From Kitasatospora sp. GAS204B (GTDB lineage: Bacteria > Actinomycetota > Actinomycetes > Streptomycetales > Streptomycetaceae): a stretch of DNA of 64,000 nt. The DNA lies in assembly GCF_029892155.1 (NCBI RefSeq), contig NZ_JARZAG010000003.1, positions 352,675 to 416,674 of the forward strand. Direction: 5' to 3'. The notes beneath the pieces were generated by a model. It worked only from the letters and a program-made list of their open reading frames with translations, did not search any database and was not told the DNA's origin. Below are positions 23,842 through 31,070 of the stretch, one piece after another. The position numbers and the translations under genes were made by a program. Numbering within the stretch: the stretch's first letter is position 1; every line of letters begins with the position of its first letter.

Positions 23842-25008
23842 CTACGGATCCTGCCGGGCGCCGAGGGCCGCCGTGGCGTAGGCCTCGGCCACCAGTTCCA
23901 GCCGGAGCACCCGGTGCGCGGCGACGGTGTGCACATCCCGCCACCGGCGCTGGAGTTCGTCGCCCGCGCCGCGCATGTGCGCCCCGCCGATCCGCAGCAT
24001 CCGGTCGACCGCACCGACCAGCAGGTCGACCGCGACGGCCGCGTCACGCTGGTTGCCGGCCACCAGCAGCGGCGTGACCAGCTCGGTGTCCGCCCGGTAC
24101 GCCGCTCTGGTGAGCAGCAGCTCGGCGGCGTCGATGTGGGCGGACGCGGTGGCCAGGGTCTCGCGTACGGCCGCGCTCTCGTGGTTCGAGCGTCCGCTGC
24201 CGGTCGCCTTCGATCCGGCCCACCGGGACCACAGCTCCAGGGCCCCGCGGGCGGCGCCCAGTGCGGCGGCGCAGAACGTGGTCCCGCCGGCCAGATGGGC
24301 GGGGACCGCGTACCGCTCGCCGCGCTCCCCGGTCCCCTCGATCAGCAGCAACTCGTCCATCAGGAAGGAGCGGTGCCGTGGCACGAAGGCATCCTTGACC
24401 ACCGCGGTGTGGCTGCCGGTCCCGCGCATCCCGGTGCTGTCCCAGGTGTCCAGCACGGTGACCTGCTCGGCGGGCACCAGCAGCACCCGGATCCGCCCGC
24501 CGTGCTGGCCCGGCTCCGGCGCGGCCAGCAGCACCCAGTCGGCGAAGTCGACCCCGCTGACGAAGTGCCAAGTGCCGTGCAGGCGCCAGCCGCTGCCTTC
24601 GGGCATGGCGACTCCCGAGGGCGGCGTGAGCGCGGCGGCGATCCGTACGTTCGGGCAGGCGCCCCACAGCTCCCACTGGCCCTCCTCGGGCAGATGCGCG
24701 GCGTAGCGGCCGTGCGTGGCCCACAACGCGCCGCACCACGCGGCCGACGAGCAGCCCTCGCCGAGCGCGGCGGCATCGGCGAACAGGCCGGCGAAGCTGC
24801 CGTCCCGGCCGCCCCAGCGCTGCGGCACGAAGTAGCCGGGCAGGCCGGCGGCACTCACCGCGGCCGCCGTCCGGATCGACAACCGGCTTTCTCTGTCGGC
24901 CTGTTCGGCGTCGACTGCCGCCAGCCGGGCGGCGTGGCGAACCGCCTGCCGCACGGACGGCGAGAAGCCGGTCGCCACCGAAACGCTGTCCGTCAAGACG
25001 TTCGACAT
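23842..25008 (-). CDS. Acyl-CoA dehydrogenase-like flavoprotein of the signalling cassette
   Basis: A 388-residue protein with the acyl-CoA dehydrogenase fold in its hydroxylase/oxidase-like branch: PGYFVPQRWGGRDGSFAGLF, WRLHGTWHFVSGVDFADWVL, DTWDSTGMRGTGSHTAVV and a helical C-terminus. The ATG at 25008 has GAAGGAG 11 bases upstream. It diverges from a receptor-type TetR gene with an ARE-like element between them, and it is two genes away from the AfsA homologue. By analogy with acyl-CoA oxidases near other butanolide/butenolide cassettes, I infer that it desaturates or oxidises the acyl chain of the signalling molecule. A hydroxylase acting elsewhere is the alternative. Confidence 0.8.
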   Translation of the reverse strand: MSNVLTDSVSVATGFSPSVRQAVRHAARLAAVDAEQADRESRLSIRTAAAVSAAGLPGYFVPQRWGGRDGSFAGLFADAAALGEGCSSAAWCGALWATHGRYAAHLPEEGQWELWGACPNVRIAAALTPPSGVAMPEGSGWRLHGTWHFVSGVDFADWVLLAAPEPGQHGGRIRVLLVPAEQVTVLDTWDSTGMRGTGSHTAVVKDAFVPRHRSFLMDELLLIEGTGERGERYAVPAHLAGGTTFCAAALGAARGALELWSRWAGSKATGSGRSNHESAAVRETLATASAHIDAAELLLTRAAYRADTELVTPLLVAGNQRDAAVAVDLLVGAVDRMLRIGGAHMRGAGDELQRRWRDVHTVAAHRVLRLELVAEAYATAALGARQDP

Positions 25009-25030
25009 GCCGGAGTACTCCTTCGGAAAA

Positions 25031-25048
25031 GTGCATTCAGGAAGGTAT
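25031..25048. promoter_or_regulatory. ARE-like palindrome between flavoprotein and receptor genes
   Basis: GTGCATTCAGGAAGGTAT; on the other strand ATACCTTC-CT-GAATGCAC. The half-site ATACCTTC is the same as in the elements at 12498 and 21434, but the centre is 2 bp rather than 6 bp. Confidence 0.7.
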
Positions 25049-25095
25049 TGTTTTTGGGTCGACCAACTACCCCGTCCCGGAAGGGAAATCCGCAG

Positions 25096-25725
25096 GTGAA
25101 GCAGGAACGATCCCGACGCACCCACGAGCTGGTCTTGGACGCGGCCGCCGCCGAGTTCGCCCGGCACGGCTACCCACGCGCCAACCTCCAGCACGTGGCG
25201 GACCGCACCGGACTGACCAAAGGGGCCCTCTACGGCCACTTCGCTTCGAAGGAGAAGCTCGCCCAGGCACTGACCGAACAGCTGGACCAGGTGGTGGCCG
25301 CGCTCGCCGCGCAAGCCGCCACCGCGGACGCACCGGCTCTCGAACGGCTGCGCACACTCACCCTCGCACTGGCCGAGCGGATCGAGTCGGACGTGCGGAT
25401 CAACGCCGCGCTGCGGCTGGTGATGGACGAGGCACAGGCGGCCCAGGAGCCGCCGGCGTTCCTGGAGAAGCTGCGCCGGCTCGCCGAGGAGGTGGTGGAG
25501 AGCGCCAGGACGGCCGGGGCGCTCGACGGGCGGCCGCCCGCCATGCCGCTGGCCGACCTCGTGGTCGTGATGCTGATCGGCGCGTACTACACCGCCCCCG
25601 GCGTGGATCGGCGCGGTCTGGCCGCTCGGGTGCGGGACATCTGGGACGCCTTCGGCCCGAATGCGGGCGCTCGGGACGCGGGCACTCAGGACCCAGGCGT
25701 TGAGGAGGTCGCGGAGACCGGCTGA
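25096..25725 (+). CDS. γ-Butyrolactone receptor-type TetR regulator (1)
   Basis: A 209-residue TetR protein whose N-terminus, VKQERSRRTHELVLDAAAAE then FARHGYPRANLQHVADRTGL and TKGALYGHFASKEKLAQALT, is typical of γ-butyrolactone receptors and pseudo-receptors (KQER opening and TKGALYxHFxSKE helix). The C-terminal pocket domain ends in an Ala/Asp/Gly tail. I chose the GTG at 25096 with GGAAGGG upstream. It diverges from the flavoprotein gene over an ARE-like operator and is convergent with the AfsA homologue; the last 40 bp of the two genes overlap. It probably represses its own promoter and the regulon until a signal binds. It could instead be a pseudo-receptor that senses the antibiotic. Confidence 0.88.
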   Translation: MKQERSRRTHELVLDAAAAEFARHGYPRANLQHVADRTGLTKGALYGHFASKEKLAQALTEQLDQVVAALAAQAATADAPALERLRTLTLALAERIESDVRINAALRLVMDEAQAAQEPPAFLEKLRRLAEEVVESARTAGALDGRPPAMPLADLVVVMLIGAYYTAPGVDRRGLAARVRDIWDAFGPNAGARDAGTQDPGVEEVAETG

Positions 25726-26810
25726 CCGCCCGGCAGGGCGGCGCGCGTGGTGGTGTCCCAGGTCGCCCGGGAGGCCGCGAGCACCCGGCCGGCCTGCACC
25801 GCGTCGATCTCCAGGTGCACCCGGCCCGGCGCCGACGCGCGTCGTGCGTCGCGCGGAATCAGGTAGATCGGTTCGCCCAGCTCTCCGAAGGCCAGGCAGT
25901 CCACCTCCAGGCCGACCAACGCGCGCGGGCCGGCCTGGCCGTCGGCCGTCCCGGCGCCGCCGTGGTGCACCAGCAGGTGCCCGAGCTGGCGGAAGCCCTC
26001 GGCAGCGACCATCAGCGGCAGGTGGTCGCTGGGGTGGTCGAAGTGGATCGCGTGCCGGGTGTCCACCACCAGTTGCCACGGGCCGCCGGATCGGCGGGTC
26101 AGCAGGCTGTCCTTGACGCGCTGGCGGCCGACCACCGACGGGCGGACCCGCTCCGACACCCGTAGTCCCGCCGCGCTCATCCCCGCGGCACTCATCCCCG
26201 CCACGCCGACCCCCGTGGCACCGGTCACGGCCGCGCCGGCCGGACGGGCGCCGCGGCCGCGCAGCATCGTGTACCGCTTGTCGTCCACCGCGATGAGCTG
26301 CAACGCGCCGCGGCCGCAGGTCTTCCCGCCGACCGTCAACACCACCTCCAGCCGCATGCCGAAGCGCTGCGGCGGCCGGCTGCCCACCCACAGCAGCTGG
26401 GCCTCCAGCACCACCGGCAGCGGTTCGCCGCCGACGTACAGCGGCCCGGGGTCGGTGATCTCGAACTCCGCACCGGAGCCGATGAACCGGTGCGACAGCG
26501 GAACGTCGTAGTACGTGTGCGCCAGGTACACCAGCGACTGACGGATCGTCTCCGCGAACAGCAGCGAATCGCTCAGCCCGGCCGCGCTCGGCGCGTAGAC
26601 GGCGTGGTCCCGCGGCCACTGCGCGGCGACCAGGAACTCGTGCTCGCCACGGCGGACGGTGTCGGTGAGGAGGACCTCCGCGATCGCTGCCTTGTGAACC
26701 AGCTGACGCGGCACCGGCTGCCCGAATCTCAGCCCGCTCTCGACGGCCGGGCCGGGCGTGGCGAGCGGCCGAACGGCCGCGTCCACGGAGATGGTGGCAG
26801 GCTGATGCAT
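25686..26810 (-). CDS. AfsA/ScbA-type γ-butyrolactone biosynthesis protein
   Basis: A 374-residue protein with the two hotdog repeats of AfsA. Repeat 1 contains VPRQLVHKAAIAEVLLTDTV, then FLVAAQWPRDHAVY, and ends LLFAETIRQSLVYLAHTYY. Repeat 2 contains FDHPSDHLPLMVAAEGFRQLG. AfsA homologues join a β-ketoacyl thioester to dihydroxyacetone phosphate, the first committed step of γ-butyrolactone signals. A Gly/Ala-rich insert (AGMSAAGMSAAGLRV) separates the repeats. The ATG at 26810 has GAGGGGA 7 bases upstream. It diverges from receptor 2 over an ARE-like element, and its 3' end overlaps receptor 1 by 40 bp in convergent orientation. Confidence 0.92.
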   Translation of the reverse strand: MHQPATISVDAAVRPLATPGPAVESGLRFGQPVPRQLVHKAAIAEVLLTDTVRRGEHEFLVAAQWPRDHAVYAPSAAGLSDSLLFAETIRQSLVYLAHTYYDVPLSHRFIGSGAEFEITDPGPLYVGGEPLPVVLEAQLLWVGSRPPQRFGMRLEVVLTVGGKTCGRGALQLIAVDDKRYTMLRGRGARPAGAAVTGATGVGVAGMSAAGMSAAGLRVSERVRPSVVGRQRVKDSLLTRRSGGPWQLVVDTRHAIHFDHPSDHLPLMVAAEGFRQLGHLLVHHGGAGTADGQAGPRALVGLEVDCLAFGELGEPIYLIPRDARRASAPGRVHLEIDAVQAGRVLAASRATWDTTTRAALPGGQPVSATSSTPGS

Positions 26811-26888
26811 GGTCTGTCCCCTCATGAAGTGATTCACGCAGACGCCCTCGGCGGCACAGTGCTTGCACTCGCCGAGTCGACGATTACA

Positions 26889-26906
26889 ATACATTCCCGA
26901 AGGTAT
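26889..26906. promoter_or_regulatory. ARE-like palindrome between the AfsA homologue and receptor 2
   Basis: ATACATTC-CC-GAAGGTAT, a near-perfect 18-bp palindrome centred in the divergent promoter, as in scbA/scbR-type arrangements. It is the best-conserved of the four elements. Confidence 0.75.
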
Positions 26907-26983
26907 ACTTCAAGGGGTTTGTCGATCGTCTAGCGCTGGCCAGGCACCAGCAGCCACAGCAACGCGCAACCAGGAAGGGCACC

Positions 26984-27655
26984 ATGGCCGCGGAGAGCAG
27001 TAAAGAGAGGCCCCCGGCCAGCCAGACCGGAGCGCGGAAGGCGCCCGGCCTCAAGCAGGAACGCGCCGTGCGCACCCGCGGTGTCGTGCTCGACGCGGCG
27101 GCCGAGGCGTTCGCGGCCAAGGGCTTCCCCGCCGTCACCGTGCTGGACGTCGCGGAGCTCGCCGGCGTGACCAAGGGCGCCGTCTACTTCCACTTCGCGA
27201 ACAAGGATGCGCTCGCGCAGGCGGTGGCCGAGGAGTTCTACGAGTTGCAGGCGGCGATCGCCGCCGGCGTACGCGCGGCCGACCTGTCCCCGCTCGACGC
27301 GGTGGCCGAGCTGCTCACCCGTACCGCGCTGGCGTTCCGCGACAACCGGACGGTCCAGGCCGGCGCGCGGCTGCAGATCGAGCGGTCGCTGATCGGCGCG
27401 GACCTGCCGATGCCGTACCTCGGGTACACCGACTCGGTCACCACCTGGCTCCAACAGGCCAAGGACACCGCCCAGTTGCCCACGGACGCGCAACCCGAGG
27501 CGCTGGCGCGGGTGCTGGTCAGCGCGTTCTTCGGCGCTCAGCACATCTCCTGGGTGCTCAACGACCGCGCCGACATCGCCGAGCGGGTGCAGGAGCTGAT
27601 CGACGTCGTGGTCCCGCGACCGGCGCGCAAGCCCGCCCGCCGCAAGTCCGCCTGA
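26984..27655 (+). CDS. γ-Butyrolactone receptor-type TetR regulator (2)
   Basis: A 223-residue ScbR-like TetR protein: LKQERAVRTRGVVLDAAAEAF, AAKGFPAVTVLDVAELAGVT and KGAVYFHFANKDALAQAV. The C-terminal domain contains the Trp-bearing stretch YTDSVTTWLQQAK and ends in a basic RKPARRKSA tail. GGAAGG precedes the ATG. Its head-to-head position with an AfsA homologue over one ARE-like element is the standard arrangement of cognate receptor and synthase. I infer that it represses both genes and, through the other elements, the carboxylase and phosphatase genes. Confidence 0.9.
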   Translation: MAAESSKERPPASQTGARKAPGLKQERAVRTRGVVLDAAAEAFAAKGFPAVTVLDVAELAGVTKGAVYFHFANKDALAQAVAEEFYELQAAIAAGVRAADLSPLDAVAELLTRTALAFRDNRTVQAGARLQIERSLIGADLPMPYLGYTDSVTTWLQQAKDTAQLPTDAQPEALARVLVSAFFGAQHISWVLNDRADIAERVQELIDVVVPRPARKPARRKSA

Positions 27656-27735
27656 GCACGCGCAGGCTGCGGGAGGCGAATGGCGCGGCTGTATGTGCCG
27701 TCGATTCAGGGCGGCGGGAGATACGGTTGGGAGCC

Positions 27736-28119
27736 ATGACGCCGGAACCTCCAGGCGGGGAGCACGCCCCGCGGAGCAAGTTCATGTTGATCTTTCGCGG
27801 GGGCGCCGTCTCGGGGCACGATCTGTCGCCCTCGGAGCTTCAGGCCCACGTCGAGAAGTGGTACCGCTGGTCCGATGAGCTGGCCCGGCAGGGTCGGTGC
27901 AACACCGGAACAGCGCTCGACAACCCGGGCGCCGCGGTCCGGGGCCGTGAACGCGTGGTCACCGACGGCCCCTACGCGGAGTCGAAGGATCTGGTGACCG
28001 GCAGCATGGTCTTTGAGGCCGCCTCCCTGGAAGACGCCATCGACGTGGCGCGCGGATGCCCGACATACGAGTTCGGCGGTTCCGTCGAGGTGCGGCCGGT
28101 CCAGGACCCTCGGATCTGA
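27736..28119 (+). CDS. YCII-related (DGPF-type) protein
   Basis: A 127-residue small α+β protein of the YCII/DGPF family: FMLIFRGGAVSGHDLSPSEL and the defining DGPYAESKDLVTGSMVFEA motif. The family is often encoded next to ECF sigma factors of the ECF42 group, as here; the biochemical role is unsettled and may involve binding a small ligand or modulating the sigma factor. The ATG at 27736 has GGGAG at 6 bases. The sigma factor gene starts 26 bp after its stop. Confidence 0.88.
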   Translation: MTPEPPGGEHAPRSKFMLIFRGGAVSGHDLSPSELQAHVEKWYRWSDELARQGRCNTGTALDNPGAAVRGRERVVTDGPYAESKDLVTGSMVFEAASLEDAIDVARGCPTYEFGGSVEVRPVQDPRI

Positions 28120-28145
28120 GGCTCGTGGACGGAGGGCCTGCCGCG

Positions 28146-29393
28146 GTGTCATGTGCGGAACTGGTCGAGGACCTGTTCCGGAAGGAGTACGCGCACCTGG
28201 TCAGCGCGCTGACCCGGGTCCTGGGTCCGTCCAACATCCCGCTGGCCGAGGACGTCGTCCACGACGCGCTGGTCAGTGCCATGCAGGCCTGGCGTCTCGG
28301 GTTGCCGCAGGACCCGAAGGCGTGGCTCATCCGGGCCGCCCACAACCGGGCGATCGACATCATCCGCCGCGAACAGCGCCACCGCTCGTTCCTGCCCGAA
28401 CTGGCGACGATGACGGCGCTGACCGGAACGATCGAGGCGGCACTGGCCCCTGCCGCCGAGAGCTCCAGCCAGTTGGCGATGATGTTCGCGGTTTGCGATC
28501 CCGGCCTGAACCGCGAGACGCACGTGACCCTGATCCTGCGGTGGCTGTGTGGTCTGTCGCCCAAGGAGATCGGTCAGGCGTTCCTGGTCGACACCCAGAC
28601 CATCGACCGACGGCTGCACCGGGGTCGCGGTCGGCTGCGTCAGCTGGGCCGGTTGCCCGACGTGGACGACTTGCCTGACATCGACACCCGGCGGGACTCC
28701 GTCCTGCGATCGCTCTATCTGCTGTTCAACGAGGGCTACCACGGCAGCAACCCGCACGACCCGGTACGTCCGTTCCTGTGCGAGGACGCGCTGCGTCTGA
28801 CCGAACTGCTGCTGGACGCCAAGGCGACGGCGCGACCGGAGGTGCACGCCCTGGCCGCCTTGTTCTGCTTCGACGCCGCCCGCCTGCCGACGCGCCTGGA
28901 TGAGCACGGTGTGTTCGTGCCCCTCGAGGACCAGGACCGGAGCCGCTGGGACCGGGCGCGCATCGAACGCGGTCTGATGCACCTGGCCCGCTCGGCCGCC
29001 GGGGACCACCTGTCCCACTGGCACCTGGAGGCCGGCATCGCCTGCGAGCACGCGATAGCGCCATCGATCCGGGAGACCGACTGGGACCGGATCGTCGGCT
29101 TCTATCAGGTCCTCGCCCAGCAGTCCTGGAGCCCGGTCGTGGCGCTGAACCGCGGGCTGGCCCTGGCCGAGCGGGACGGCATCGATGCCGGCCGCCGCGA
29201 GCTGATCGCCTTGGCCGGGGAGCCGAAGTTGTCCCGGTATCCCTTCTACTGGGCGGCCCGGGCTGACCTGGAACGGCGGGCCGGCTGCCACACCGCGGCC
29301 CGGGAGCACTACTCCCGCGCCATCGCGCTGTCCCGGAGCCCGGCCGAGCGCGTGTCCTTCGAGCGGCGGATCGAGAGCCTGGAAATCTCCTAG
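28146..29393 (+). CDS. ECF42-like RNA polymerase sigma factor with long C-terminal extension
   Basis: A 415-residue extracytoplasmic-function sigma factor. Region 2 is FRKEYAHLVSALTRVLGPSN then LAEDVVHDALVSAMQAW and WLIRAAHNRAIDIIRRE. Region 4 is LILRWLCGLSPKEIGQAFLV with DTQTIDRRLHRGRGRL. About 220 extra residues follow, including RSLYLLFNEGYHGSNP and a TPR-like end, as in the ECF42/SigJ-like group that lacks a classical anti-sigma factor and relies on its C-terminal domain. I chose the GTG at 28146, with GGAGGG 9 bases upstream, over a GTG at 28125. The partner DGPF gene is immediately upstream. Targets likely include its own operon. Confidence 0.9.
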   Translation: MSCAELVEDLFRKEYAHLVSALTRVLGPSNIPLAEDVVHDALVSAMQAWRLGLPQDPKAWLIRAAHNRAIDIIRREQRHRSFLPELATMTALTGTIEAALAPAAESSSQLAMMFAVCDPGLNRETHVTLILRWLCGLSPKEIGQAFLVDTQTIDRRLHRGRGRLRQLGRLPDVDDLPDIDTRRDSVLRSLYLLFNEGYHGSNPHDPVRPFLCEDALRLTELLLDAKATARPEVHALAALFCFDAARLPTRLDEHGVFVPLEDQDRSRWDRARIERGLMHLARSAAGDHLSHWHLEAGIACEHAIAPSIRETDWDRIVGFYQVLAQQSWSPVVALNRGLALAERDGIDAGRRELIALAGEPKLSRYPFYWAARADLERRAGCHTAAREHYSRAIALSRSPAERVSFERRIESLEIS

Positions 29394-29458
29394 TGCCGCG
29401 TCCGGTTTCGGTGCCCGCCGTTCGTCGTCCTGGTGAAGACCAGCAGCCAGGAGGAGAA

Positions 29459-30175
29459 ATGAACGAGCTACTCGACGCCGCCGTCGCCGCGCACGGCGGC
29501 CTGGACCGATGGAACCAGGTCAAGTCGATCACCGTCGACGCCTCGATCACCGGGGCTCTCTGGTCCCTCAAGAGCCAGGATGACGCGCTCAAGGACGTTC
29601 GCCTCGAGGTGGACACCACGCGGGAGCGGCTGACGATGCACTTCACCGGCCAGGACAGACGGTCGGTCTTCGAGCCCCGCCGAGTCGTCCTGCAGCGCCG
29701 TGACGGCGCGCTCATCGAGGCACGCGACGACCCGGAGACGTCGTTCGACGGCCATCAGCTCCAGACCCCGTGGGACGACATTCAGCTCGCCTATTTCACC
29801 GGGGAAGCACTGTGGACGTACCTGAACACGCCGTTCCTCTACACCCTGCCCGGGTTCGTCACCGAGGAGATCGCCCCCGTCGAGGCCGACGGTGAAACGT
29901 GGCGGCGGCTGCAAGTGACGTTCCCCGACCACATCAAGAGCCACGCCCGCCAGCAGATCTCCTGCTTCGGCCCGGACGGACTGCTGCGCCGCCACGACTT
30001 CACCATCGACATCCTCGGCGGGGCGACCGGGCTGCTCTACGCCACCGGCTACCGCGACGTCGACGGCATCGTCATCCCCACCACGCGACGAGGCTACGCC
30101 TGGCAGGGCGACTACCAGCTCATCCCGGAGCCGCTGCTGGTCGCCATCGACATGGGCGAGATCACCGTCCGCTGA
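29459..30175 (+). CDS. Hypothetical 238-residue protein downstream of the sigma factor
   Basis: I do not recognise a named family. The ATG at 29459 has GGAGGAG immediately upstream. The protein opens NELLDAAVAAHGGLDRWNQV, the usual first helix of many actinobacterial and proteobacterial β-sheet-rich hypothetical proteins, followed by repeated β-strands (SITVDASITGALWSLKSQDD; EVDTTRERLTMHFTG) and ends GYAWQGDYQLIPEPLLVAID. No signal peptide or membrane segment is seen. It may be co-transcribed with the ECF42 pair. It is the last chromosomal gene before the tRNA-Thr island. Confidence 0.75.
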   Translation: MNELLDAAVAAHGGLDRWNQVKSITVDASITGALWSLKSQDDALKDVRLEVDTTRERLTMHFTGQDRRSVFEPRRVVLQRRDGALIEARDDPETSFDGHQLQTPWDDIQLAYFTGEALWTYLNTPFLYTLPGFVTEEIAPVEADGETWRRLQVTFPDHIKSHARQQISCFGPDGLLRRHDFTIDILGGATGLLYATGYRDVDGIVIPTTRRGYAWQGDYQLIPEPLLVAIDMGEITVR

Positions 30176-30259
30176 CCGCAGGCGGCCGGCCGACGGCCCG
30201 TCCGGGACTGGCCGGTGATCACCAGATCCAGGTGGATTCCAAGGTCAACCGAAACAGAG

Positions 30260-30340
30260 AAACCCCAGGTCAGAGGCCTGACCTGGGGTTCACGATGGAG
30301 CCGCCTTCGGGATTCGAACCCGAGACCTACGCATTACGAG
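30260..30340. repeat. Left att repeat: 81-bp copy of tRNA-Thr 3' half plus terminator
   Basis: A perfect 81-bp direct repeat of 44916-44996. It contains the tRNA terminator hairpin (30261-30290), the CCA end, T arm, variable region and anticodon loop of tRNA-Thr, and then diverges. This is the expected scar of site-specific integration by a tyrosine recombinase using a tRNA gene. Confidence 0.95.
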
Positions 30341-30567
30341 GCCACGAGGGGTCGTGACGGCTGGTTCCGGCTCATGCTCCGCAGTGCCGTTTTGCCTGAT
30401 CAGAGCACGGTCGACTTCCCAGACTGCACTGCCTGATGCTGCCTCATCCAGAGGCGTCCGGCCGCACACCGGCCGCACACGGCCACACCGGACGCACCAG
30501 TCTGTCCAAGACTGAGCCTGTCGATTACCCACAACTGCTGGGGAACCGCGCAAGGAGACAGGGCTAG
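30341..30567. other. Non-coding sequence next to the left att repeat
   Basis: No supported gene. It contains short GGCCGCAC-type direct repeats near 30460-30485 of the sort often found near integrase arm sites, but the functional meaning is uncertain. Confidence 0.4.
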
Positions 30568-30780
30568 TTGCTCCCGGACGGCGCACGAGAGAAGCTCCTG
30601 CAGACGGTGAACGCCGCGCGGGACCGGCTGGTGGTGACATGGCTCGCCGATGGCAGGCTTCGAATCGGCGAGCTGTGCGGGCTGCACCTGATCGCCCTGC
30701 ATCTGCGGGAGGACGCGGCCTGCAGCGAGTGCCGCGCAGACTTGGTGGTGGACCGCACGGCGTTCAACGTGGATCATCCA
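30568..30780 (+). pseudogene. Tyrosine recombinase/integrase remnant
   Basis: The translation contains VNAARDRLVVTWLADGRLRI and GELCGLHLIALHLREDAACSEC, which match the part of phage-type integrases around the first catalytic Arg (xRIGEL) and the following HLREDAAC-type segment. The N-terminal DNA-binding domain and the C-terminal His-x-x-Arg and Tyr motifs are absent. The reading frame runs on into an unrelated iron-sulphur fragment. Its position beside the left att repeat suggests that it is the remains of the island's own integrase. Confidence 0.75.
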
Positions 30781-30837
30781 GGCCAGCGGCTACATCACCG
30801 CGCCCACCGGTGCCGCCCCGAGGCCCACTCCACCCAG

Positions 30838-31002
30838 GCCCTCAAGGCGAACGCGGACCTGGCCTTCGAGCGCGCCGAGTGCATCGACTGCGGCGCCTGC
30901 GTGGCGGCTTGCCCCAAGGGCGTCCCGCTGACCAGCATCGCCAACATGAACCGCGAGTTGCTCCGCGCCGCCCGCAGGCCGCAGGCGGCCTGCCAAAGCT
31001 GA
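30838..31002 (+). pseudogene. C-terminal fragment of a succinate dehydrogenase-type iron-sulphur subunit
   Basis: The sequence ANADLAFERAECIDCGACVA then ACPKGVPLTSIANMNRELLR resembles the end of SdhB/FrdB-like subunits with a Cys-x2-Cys-x2-Cys-x3-Cys-Pro cluster motif. The N-terminal ferredoxin domain is missing and the fragment is in frame with the integrase remnant upstream, so it is a relic and not a working subunit. A small stand-alone ferredoxin is a less likely reading. Confidence 0.65.
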
Positions 31003-31012
31003 CGCCGAACAC

Positions 31013-31052
31013 GAGGGCCCCGGAAACCGGCCGAGTGCGGTCCGGGGCCCTC
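31013..31052. terminator. Hairpin between the SdhB-like fragment and the oxidoreductase gene
   Basis: GAGGGCCCCGGA pairs with TCCGGGGCCCTC across 16 bases. It can end the minus-strand oxidoreductase transcript. Confidence 0.8.
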
Positions 31053-31070
31053 ATGCCGTCGCAGCAGGAC

